Shown piece by piece: positions 54,670-64,000 of a DNA stretch of 64,000 nt (the stretch's first letter is position 1; every line of letters begins with the position of its first letter). This DNA comes from Lucinisca nassula. Its lineage: Eukaryota > Mollusca > Bivalvia > Lucinida > Lucinidae. Position numbers and translations under genes: made by a program. The stretch lies in contig OY757011.1 of assembly GCA_963580285.1 (NCBI GenBank), positions 462,501 through 526,500 on the forward strand. The letters are read 5' to 3'. The notes under the pieces were generated by a model, which ran no database searches, was not told the origin of the DNA, and saw nothing but the letters and a program-made list of their open reading frames with translations.

Positions 54670-55574
54670 AAAAATGTAAACCAAATCCGCTAAGATACAT
54701 GTCTCACCTGACAAGTCAGTCTTAGTTTTAGAAAAAAAAAATTAGAATTTTATTCTGCAAAAATTAAAGATATAATATAGTTATTTAAATCAGTACTTGA
54801 GCACTGACGTCAACACCGCAGTATCAACCTCAGCACTAAGGAACTGATCCAAGTTAGAGATCAGATTTATATGCAGCCTTGGAATGCTTGCCGCGCAATT
54901 TCCCCATATTAATGTACATGTATGAGCAAAATTGAATTGTAAAGGCAAGAAACACAAGCGGGCCTCCACGGCCTACTCTTAAACATTAGATTTCTCACTC
55001 GGGCCACATGTGAGCTAAAGTGTAAGCATCAGTGATGTTTAATTACTTGCAAGAAGAAAAAGATCAACCAAAATGTAGAGTGTGATCAGCGCCCATACAT
55101 ACATGTACAAGCAGGATCGCCATTATTATATACACTGAGTTTTCTTAAGTATTTACTTGAGAAAAAAAATTAAGTTATCCCAATATTGTGAACCGATAGA
55201 AAATCAACAGTTTTCCATTTATGAGGCGTTTACACAACAGTAAAAAGGGAACACAGAAAACATTCATCATGTTCATACTGCGAAATTTTAATGCAAGAAA
55301 AAAATACATGCACATGAACAAATATAGGCAGATTTCGCGAAGAATCACCGTGAAGGACTTCACCTGTATTAACTGTCTTTCTACGAGAAAAAGCGATGCT
55401 CGCGGAGAAATTTCGCGGCGTTTTGCGGAGAAATTAACCGCTTTTAAACGCGAAATGTTTTTCTTCTCGGAAAAAGTTCTCGCCTGTTCTCCGAGAAAAA
55501 AAGCCTATTACCGCGGAGAAAAAATACGGGTTACTACCGGTAGCCGGTCTGTACAAACTTGCCCTGATGAGTAA

Positions 55575-56512
55575 GGAAAAATAGAAGTGAAGGCAATGAT
55601 CAGGAATTGATACATTTAACTCACAGCTCCAAGCAGTGACAGCAAATGGAAAGAAACACAAACATGAATTAACTAGACCCTAATGGAAAAACCAATAGCA
55701 GAAAGCAAAAAGGGCAGTCACTTTCCCACTTAATGGCTATCCAAAGCCATACACACACTCAAAGACAAACCATAACAAATTAAATCGCGACAAAAATAAA
55801 CAGCGACAGAAGAGAAAGGTTGACAACTTTTCTGCCCTCTTTAATTTCATGCCGGTGTAGCGTAAGTTTATTGATCCCGCGAGATCCTTCAGTCACACCA
55901 GAAGCGGCTGACATCCCTCACGGAGGGGTGTGAGAGAATTTAGCCGTGAGAAGTATAATTATCAGTGTGTTTTGATAAGCATGGGGACAACAGGAAATGT
56001 CAAAGTAGAAGTAAAACAAAGATCAGGAATCGATAAAATTAACTTACTCCACCCATCAAAGACACCAAAGGGAAAGAAACACAAGCATTAAGCGACAAGA
56101 TCATAATGGAAACCTAAACAAAGGAAGGCCATAATGACAGTTACTTTCCCACAAAATGGCCATATGGCCATCCAAAATAAAAAGACACAAGTGATACACA
56201 CAGTAAGTAACAAACAACACCATAAATAAACCGCCACAGAAGAACCGCCTTGGAACGGTCAGTGGAAAGATTTCCACTGGTGGGCTTAAATCGATTTTAC
56301 GTGGCCACAATCCTCGCATTTACTTCCGTAGCGATTTAGACAAATAATTTGTTCAGTCCGCATGAAGGCCTCCTAACTCATCAGTGCAACATCTCCGTGA
56401 ACACAAAAAATCAAAGAACCACAGAGGTGAGAAAACGGTGAGGACTCGACAGCAAGAAACCACTGAAATGCTGGAGCAAAAGAAAACCAACAGTTAGACT
56501 CCGATGATATGA
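55575..56512 (-). repeat. Two RT-B tail copies
   Basis: 55575-55815 is a partial minus tail (from GGCAATGATCAGGAATTGAT to AAATCGCGAC). 56005-56512 is a full one from GATCAGGAATCGATAAAATT to CAACAGTTAGACTCCGATGA. Between them, 55845-55960 is unassigned. Confidence 0.75.
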
Positions 56513-56860
56513 AAACATAAATGCTATACGGCAGCCTGCATGCATAGCAGTTAACCCCAGCAAGGTTGACAACTTTTCTTCCAATAAAACACACATGTTG
56601 ATCACCGTGGGATATAGCTAACTTATATAATGTAAATTCCACGAAACCCAGGTTTAAAGGGTTTAATACCTTTTGGAAGCTAGGAATACACCGTTGATCT
56701 AAAAGGTAAGAGTGTACATGTGTTTCATTTATTCTAGGCCTCGGTCAATTACATCTAATCATATTTTCTGAGGTTTTCTAAAATCAATGCATCATGTTGT
56801 TATATGTACTCGTGTTATAATGTTCACTACTATGAATAAATGCCATAAGTTTCCAATAAG
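56513..56860 (-). repeat. Decayed retrozyme-like stretch
   Basis: 56670-56760 shares GGAAGC-AGGAATACACC, GAGTGTACATG and TAGGCCTCGGTCAATTA in order with the retrozyme at 21.1 kb, but the hammerhead core is gone. 56520-56600 carries a piece of RT-B coding end (CTGCATGCATAGCAGTTAAC). Confidence 0.45.
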
Positions 56861-57084
56861 GATGAATAATAATATTTTTATTGCCATTATGATTACTATT
56901 ATCAGTATTATTTATTATAATTGTTATTATTATTGTTATTTTATTTTCATTATCATTATTATCATCATCATCTTTATTATTATTATTATTCGTATTTGAG
57001 AACAGATTTATGCTTCAATGTTCCAATTCATTTAGACAGAATAATAATTTTCAAATTTCCAAGAACATCTTGATTTAAGTATTA

Positions 57085-57275
57085 ATTGCGAAAACACGCC
57101 TATTAAATGTATATTGGAGTTTACCATCAAAAACTGAAAATTTTTAGATAAAATAATTTGATATTTTTCATATTTCTGTTCAAAGCAGATTGTATGTACT
57201 GGTTAACCCTATTTTTTTCTGTATAAAAGTGGGGTTTGAGGGGATGTAAAATTATATAGGCGTGCTTTCGTGATG
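57085..57275. mobile_element. Foldback MITE lacking its palindrome
   Basis: Ends ATTGCGAAAACACGCCTATT and ATAGGCGTGCTTTCGTGATG are clear inverted repeats, but the centre is deleted (GTACTGGTTAACCC only). The second copy starts at 63915 and is cut by the window end. Confidence 0.7.
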
Positions 57276-57591
57276 ATTTCAAGAAAATACCTGCATATTT
57301 TTTTATTTTTTTCCTTTTGACCACCTGGAAACCTGGCATCTATAAATACGGGTATCTTTCGAAAAAATGATAAATAAATAAATACACCTTGTAATAAATA
57401 GTGTTCTATTTAATAATCGTAATTTTAGCAGATTTCTTTAGAAAGTTTAAACATAGGCTCAAGATGAATGGGACAGGAGGTAACAGGAATTGATGACATT
57501 ACTCACGACCTTCCTGCGCATGCGCAATATACCTTGGTACTAAGTTTAACGGGTTTAAAGACATAATGCTACACCGTTCTGTTTCAGAAAA

Positions 57592-58640
57592 TGTCGGTCG
57601 GTGCCTGGTGCTCTGATTCTGGTCAAGCCCATAGAAGTCCAACTGTTTGTTTCCTTTTGCTACAAAAGTTCCGTTTTTTTCATGCTGTCAAATCCTCAGA
57701 TGATGACTTTATATTCGTGACTATTCGTGTTGGGTTGGAGCCGTTGTCACATTAGCAGAGGCGATAGACAAAAACAAAAGTCGGTCCTTGCCGCCAAAGG
57801 ACGCTTCTTTCATAGAACACATTTAACGTCACTACAGCTGGTATTTAAGGCAATGTGTTGCGGTCGTAAAACGCCATTCTTCCCTTTATCATAGTGTACT
57901 TTATATTTTTTACTTGCCCTTTGGGATCATTGATTCTATTGTGGAATTTCGAAAATGTTTGAGGATCGTTTGCGTGGTCTAATTGACAGAAACTAGCTAG
58001 TCTGGCCCAGAAAGACTTGGGTGCTCCGAACAATCTAGTTATGTGGTCTAGTTCTTGCTTCAAACTGTCAATCCTTTCTAAGAACAGACATATTCAGCCC
58101 CTTTACTGTTGTCCGGTGCTGTTCAATTTTTAAAAGTTTTCATTTTGACATACCCGTGTGTCCAAATAAGTTGTTTCAGTAAAGATAACTGGGTTGCAAC
58201 CATTTTGGGGAAAGTGCTTCTAACTCGACTTGTCGCTTGTGAGTTTGTTGTTTGTCACGATCTGTTTGTTCATCTTTGCCTTTGATGTTTGGGATAGGCT
58301 GTTGATTCTGATTCGACCAGTTCATGAAATGTACTCATTTTGTTTGATTTGACGCTTGCAGGTCGAATTCCGGGCGCCCGTCAGTATCCGTCTATTGTTT
58401 TTATTTTCTTCTGCTTCAGCGTCACAGTTGTTTCATGATGTCGGTCTTCATCGGTGTTTCGTCACTGTATTTGTGTATTTGTTTATTCTCTGGGAGCCGT
58501 TGCAGTGATGGGTTCGAGGGCTTTCGTACTGACTGAGCGGGTTTATTGCCTATAACACGGCGTAGGCAGTGGCGAGGATTGTCGTATAGTATGATCGATT
58601 TGAGCCACCACTGAAGTTTGCCTTGCTAATTGTTCCAAAA
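57592..58640 (+). repeat. Diverged RT-B tail pieces around a dead hammerhead unit
   Basis: 57592-57680 and 58370-58640 are old plus-strand tail pieces (TCGGTCGGTGCCTGGTGCTC; GCAGTGATGGGTTCGAGGGC). 57799-58010 is a retrozyme-type unit (CACTACAGCTGGTATTTAAG to CTAGTCTGGCCCAG). Its hammerhead position (57963-58008) keeps GAAACTAGCTAGTC and TGGCCC but has lost CTGATGA. Confidence 0.55.
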
Positions 58641-58641
58641 A

Positions 58642-59119
58642 AGAAGTGAAGGCAATGGTCAGAAAGCAATACAATTAACCCACAGCTCCCATCAGCGGTA
58701 TCAAAGGGAAAGAAACACAGGCATGAAATAATCAGATCATAATGGAAACGTCAACAGCGGAAAGCATAAAAGACAGTTACTGTCCCCAAAAAACGGCAAA
58801 TTGGCTATCCAAAACATAATAGAAGTAGAGGCAATGAACAGAATTGATACAACCAACCCACAGCTCCCATCAGAGACGCCAAAGGGAAAGAAATACAAAC
58901 ATGAAACAACACACCCCGATGGAAACATCAATAGCGGAAAGCAAAAAGGACAGTTACTTTCCAACAAAATGGCCAATAGGCTATCCAAAATAAAATAATA
59001 TAAGCGACACAAACAAACAAAGACAGACCATAACAAAAATAAACCGCGACAGAAGAACCGCCTTGGAACGGTCAGCGGAAACGAATTTCACTAAGGGGCG
59101 GGGGCTAAATCGATTTTAC
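58642..59119 (-). repeat. Two tandem RT-B tail copies
   Basis: 58642-58815 is the last part of one minus tail and 58819-59119 a longer one of the same orientation. The second stops at TAAATCGATTTTACG, exactly where the second copy of the segmental duplication begins. Confidence 0.75.
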
Positions 59120-62100
59120 GTGCCCCACTCCACCCAGGTGTAAATGGGTAGCAGTGGTGTAAAAGCCACTGCCTCTCGCGAGCGAGCGTGAAAACATCCG
59201 GAATGAGTGTTCGAGAGCGATTCAACAAGCTTGAAGCTTTCATCGCAATCGAACTAAAATAAATTAGTATAAACTAACCATGGACTGGCTTATACGTAAG
59301 CGGGTGACCAGCAGAGTGCACATTCTTTTACCAGAAACTGACTACTTCCCCTTATCGAATCAGCGCAGAGGAATGATTTCATGATCAATTTCCACGAAGG
59401 AATGTTGCCGACCCCGGCGTTTCCTCCTGTTCAACAAAAAGGCGCACATCCGACATAACCGCACATGAGTACTGGTAAACCGCTTAGAAAGTAATCTTGC
59501 CCAGGCACAGCGGTGCCCCTGCATATAAACCCTGTTGGTTTCGATCGGCCACAGGGCTTGAGATGTCATCGGGAAAAACTCCCACAAAATTGGAAGCAAC
59601 GTCGTCAATATGACATAAATAGTCTTGATGTGAACCTCAGATCAAACACTTTGAGCGAGTCCCGAACCCCAGTGGAAGGACTAACTAGCGGCACTCCTAG
59701 GGCTAGCAATATTGATTCAGGTGTGTTGCATGTTATCCCATATCAACTCCTTAATCTCGGAGGCTATTGGGGCAGGGTACATTACATTCCAATAACAGCT
59801 CTCCATCTGTCTGCCCCGCTGATAGTTATGAAGTCATGAAGAGAGTCATGAAACACCGTCCATTTCTTGATGATGCTTTTTTGCACTCCATCTTCCATCA
59901 TACTTGTCTTGTTCCTCGGTTTGATTGGTGATTTGATCTTACGGTCCTTTCAAGATTATTTCTCTAATTACAAGCTGGTCGTTAATAAGAGGTGGGCTTA
60001 AACCGGAGAAAGTGTTTGAGGTACATACTGCGGTGAGAGGCTAATGATTAAGTGACAGCGTTCTTACCAATTAAAACACGGAGGCCTGTTATCTTCGGGA
60101 TTTATAGAGGATTTACGGCACGTCATTACGAAAACACGCCTATACAAATACAGTGTGAACTTTACCGCCGAAGTAAATGAAATTTTAAGATGAAAAAATA
60201 TGATATTTTTCTTATTTCTGCTCAAAATATAGATTGTGGGTGCTGGTTAGAACCGCATCGTCGAGACGGTTCTAACGAGTTCCCACAATATTTATTTTCG
60301 ACCAGAAAAAAGAAAAATAAGGTTTGCCCCTGTAAACCCCAGTTTTACTATATCAAAGTGGGGCTCAAGGCGGTCAAAATTATATAGGCGTTTTTTTCAT
60401 GATGTCAGGACAAATTCATCCGACCGCGCTCAGCTCGCAACGTTGCAGAACTTGAACCGAACGAGGTGCGAACCACAGCGGTGAGAGACGCCCCCGCCCA
60501 CTGGGGCTTGAAAAAATAAATGGGCTGCATGATGCTTCCACGCAGAGTTGAATCTGACCGCACACGACCACTAGTAAACCGCTTAGAGGATCTAAGCCAG
60601 CCCAGGCAAAGAGGTGCGACTCAGACCGTCCATGCTTATAAACCCTAATGGTTTCATTGGGCGACAGGGCTTGAGAAGTCTTTTCATCTCAATGTCGGGT
60701 AAAATCCCCCAAAATTGGAAGCAACGTCTCCAAAATGACCTTTGTAGTGTTGACGGGGACGATAAACATCAAATCAATCAAACAAACAGCGGTGAGAGTC
60801 CTAATGAGTGTCAGCGCGTTTTCAATAGGACAAGGATGTCCATTTTCCTCGGGGTGTTTAGTGGATTTACGGCACTTTCAAGATAATTTAACTACTTTCG
60901 AGCGGACCGCTAATCAGAGTTGAGATAAAACCGGAGTAAGACCACCTTCTTTTGCAGATATGGGCGTTTCATATGTGGCCCGAGCGAGGCACAAACCACA
61001 GCGGAGAGACCTAATGACCCGATGATTAAGAGTCAGCACTCTTACCCATTAGGACTCGGTGGCCAGTTACCTTCGGGGTGTACAGTAGACTTAACAATTT
61101 ACCCAGGTTGCATGTCTGTACAAACTTCGTTGATTATCTTGGAGACTTTTGTAGTTCTGCTCCAATAAAGGCGTAACTATACCAAATTAAGTGACACAGA
61201 GGCCTTTCTGATATTTAATCTTTATCAGTGTGTCTTAACCCCAAAGTTCTGAAACCGAAACGGGTGACGGGCAAGACCCGGCAAACACAGCACATCCCCC
61301 TCCGAGCACACACCGACCGACGTAGCCTATGAGACAGGTCAACTGGAGGCAGCAGAGAAGAGACGCGAACCCGCGGCCTTACAGGCGTCCCCCACCGAGC
61401 CAACATCAGCACACATTACCCGCGATCCACGGAAGTCCCGGGCATCAGGAAGGAGATGTCTAAAGTAGCGAGACTTGCAACATTTAAAATATATCAAAAA
61501 ATGTAAACCAAATCCGCTAAGATACATGTCTCACCTGACAAGTCAGTCTTAGTTTTAGAAAAAAAAAAAAAATAGAATTTTATACTGCAAAAATTAAAGA
61601 TATAATATAGTTATTTAAATCAGTACTTGAGCACTGACGTCAACACCGCAGTATCAACCTCAGCACTAAGGAACTGATCCAAGTTAGAGATCAGATTTAT
61701 ATGCAGCCTTGGAATGCTTGCCGCGCAATTTCCCCATATTAATGTACATGTATGAGCAAAATTGAATTGTAATGGCAAGAAACACAAGCGGGCCTCCGTG
61801 GCCTACTCTTAAACATTAGATTTCTCACTCGGGCCACATGTGAGCTAAAGTGTAAGCATCAGTGATGTTTAATTACTTGCAAGAAGAAAAAGATCAACCA
61901 AAATGTAGAGTGTGATCAGCGCCCATACATACATGTACAAGCAGGATCGCCATTATTATATACACTGAGTTTTCTTAAGTATTTACTTGAGAAAAAAAAA
62001 TAAGTTATCCCAATATTGTGAACCGATAGAAAATCAACAGTTTTCCATTTATGAGGCGTTTACACAACAGTAAAAAGGGAACACAGAAAACATTCATCAT

Positions 62101-64000
62101 GTTCATACTGCGAAATTTTAATGCAAGAAAAAAATACATGCACATGAACAAATATAGGCAGATTTCGCGAAGAATCACCGTGAAGGACTTCACCTGTATT
62201 AACTGTCTTTCTACGAGAAAAAGCGATGCTCGCGGAGAAATTTCGCGGCGTTTTGCGGAGAAATTAACCGCTTTTAAACGCGAAATGTTTTTCTTCTCGG
62301 AAAAAGTTCTCGCCTGTTCTCCGAGAAAAAAAGCCTATTACCGCGGAGAAAAAATACGGGTTACTACCGGTAGCCGGTCTGTACAAACTTGCGCTGATGA
62401 GTAAGGAAAAATAGAAGTGAAGGCAATGATCAGGAATTGATACATTTAACTCACAGCTCCAAGCAGTGACAGCAAATGGAAAGAAACACAAACATGAATT
62501 AACTAGACCCTAATGGAAAAACCAATAGCAGAAAGCAAAAAGGGCAGTCACTTTCCCACTTAATGGCTATCCAAAGCCATACACACACTCAAAGACAAAC
62601 CATAACAAATTAAATCGCGACAAAAATAAACAGCGACAGAAGAGAAAGGTTGACAACTTTTCTTCCCTCTTTAATTTCATGCCGGTGTAGCGTAAGTTTA
62701 TTGATCCCGCGAGATCCTTCAGTCACACCAGAAGCGGCTGACATCCCTCACGGAGGGGTGTGAGAGAATTTAGCCGTGAGAAGTATAATTATCAGTGTGT
62801 TTTGATAAGCATGGGGACAACAGGAAATGTCAAAGTAGAAGTAAAACAAAGATCAGGAATCGATAAAATTAACTTACTCCACCCATCAAAGACACCAAAG
62901 GGAAAGACACACAAGCATTAAGCGACAAGATCATAATGGAAACCTAAACAAAGGAAGGCCATAATGACAGTTACTTTCCCACAAAATGGCCATATGGCCA
63001 TCCAAAATAAAAAGACACAAGTGATACACACAGTAAGTAACAAACAACACCATAAATAAACCGCCACAGAAGAACCGCCTTGGAACGGTCAGTGGAAAGA
63101 TTTCCACTGGTGGGCTTAAATCGATTTTACGTGGCCACAATCCTCGCATTTACTTCCGTAGCGATTTAGACAAATAATTTGTTCAGTCCGCATGAAGGCC
63201 TCCTAACTCATCAGTGCAACATCTCCGTGAACACAAAAAATCAAAGAACCACAGAGGTGAGAAAACGGTGAGGACTCGACAGCAAGAAACCACTGAAATG
63301 CTGGAGCAAAAGAAAACCAACAGTTAGACTCCGATGATATGAAAACATAAATGCTATACGGCAGCCTGCATGCATAGCAGTTAACCCCAGCAAGGTTGAC
63401 AACTTTTCTTCCAATAAAACACACATGTTGATCACCGTGGGATATAGCTAACTTATATAATGTAAATTCCACGAAACCCAGGTTTAAAGGGTTTAATACC
63501 TTTTGGAAGCTAGGAATACACCGTTGATCTAAAAGGTAAGAGTGTACATGCGTTTCATTTATTCTAGGCCTCGGCCAATTACATCTAATCATATTTTCTG
63601 AGGTTTTCTAAAATCAATGCATCATGTTGTTATATGTACTCGTGTTATAATGTTCACTACTATGAATAAATGCCATAAGTTTCCAATAAGGATGAATAAT
63701 AATATTTTTATTGCCATTATGATTACTATTATCAGTATTATTTATTATAATTGTTATTATTATTGTTATTTTATTTTCATTATCATTATTATCATCATCA
63801 TCTTTATTATTATTATTATTCGTATTTGAGAACAGATTTATGCTTCAATGTTCCAATTCATTTAGGCAGAATAATAATTTTCAAATTTCCAAGAACATCT
63901 TGATTTAAGTATTAATTGCGAAAACACGCCTATTAAATGTATATTGGAGTTTACCATCAAAAACTGAAAAGTTTTAGATAAAATAATTTGATATTTTTCA
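59120..64000 (+). repeat. Segmental duplication, copy 2 (cut by window end)
   Basis: Same content and order as 49977-57170 without the 52356-54669 insertion. The left breakpoint falls in an RT-B tail on this side and in a SINE body on the other. Includes a foldback MITE (60134-60404), the SINE-like unit with CTGATAA hammerhead remnant (61193-61234), the CGCGGAGAAA repeat (62170-62405), tails (62405-62645, 62835-63342), and an (ATT)n run (63690-63826). Could be a real tandem duplication or an uncollapsed second haplotype. Confidence 0.95.

Larger units (their letters stand above)
49977..57170 (+). repeat. Segmental duplication, copy 1
   Basis: Matches 59120-64000 at an offset of 9143 bp up to 52352. 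After a 2.3-kb insertion present only here, the offset is 6827-6830. I noticed about fifteen substitutions plus homopolymer changes over roughly 4.9 kb. It includes SINEs, a foldback MITE (50991-51261), the SINE-like unit with degraded hammerhead (52020-52345), the CGCGGAGAAA repeat, RT-B tails (55575-55815, 56005-56512) and an (ATT)n microsatellite (56860-56996). The true right boundary may lie beyond 57170, as copy 2 is cut by the window end. Confidence 0.95.

Overview
The window looks like intergenic or heterochromatic DNA from a large, repeat-rich animal genome, most likely a bivalve mollusc. Four things point that way: tandem-repeat elements resembling the bivalve 'pearl'/CvA type, tRNA-headed SINEs, Gmr1-like Ty3/gypsy and Penelope-type reverse transcriptases (RT), and hammerhead-ribozyme retroelements. 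I found no complete host gene. At most there is one possible short terminal exon (5.4-5.6 kb) and one weak helix-turn-helix relic (28.4 kb). Nearly all long reading frames belong to, or are shadows of, transposable elements.

Layout. 0-5.2 kb: a dead mariner (494-1794) inside a dispersed 'tail' repeat, a hammerhead unit (3.0-3.4 kb) and a foldback element (3.86-4.14 kb). 5.4-9.6 kb: a 64-bp satellite with internal higher-order duplications of 1293 and 920 bp. 9.6-14.7 kb: 5'-truncated and partly inverted RT copies (called family B here) with their 3' tails, and a hammerhead unit. 15.6-17.3 kb: a 45-bp minisatellite. 17.3-20.2 kb: tail fragments, a third hammerhead unit, and unassigned DNA. 20.5-23.1 kb: a three-level nest, with a 371-bp hammerhead retrozyme inside a 2.36-kb tandem-repeat (pearl-like) element inside a foldback element. 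23.2-27.2 kb: tail copies and a nearly full RT open frame (family A) inserted into an older copy of the same family. 27.2-32.2 kb: tails and a SINE with a 12-bp target duplication. 32.2-39.1 kb: a Gmr1-like LTR retrotransposon with Gag, protease and integrase but no RT/RNase H, preceded by 2.7 kb bounded by 60-bp inverted repeats. 39.2-49.1 kb: SINEs, a SINE-like unit with a candidate second class of hammerhead, tail copies and foldback elements. 49.98-57.17 kb and 59.12-64.0 kb: two near-identical copies of one segment. The first carries a 2.3-kb pearl-like insertion that the second lacks, so the empty site is visible.

How the parts fit. The commonest dispersed repeat (over 20 copies, both strands) is explained by one full join: at 11.1-12.7 kb the RT-B coding end runs directly into this repeat, which runs into a hammerhead unit. 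The repeat is therefore the 3' tail of an RT element. Its association with hammerheads matches Penelope-like elements and their small non-autonomous derivatives (retrozymes). Coordinates of diverged repeats are approximate, since they were read by eye.
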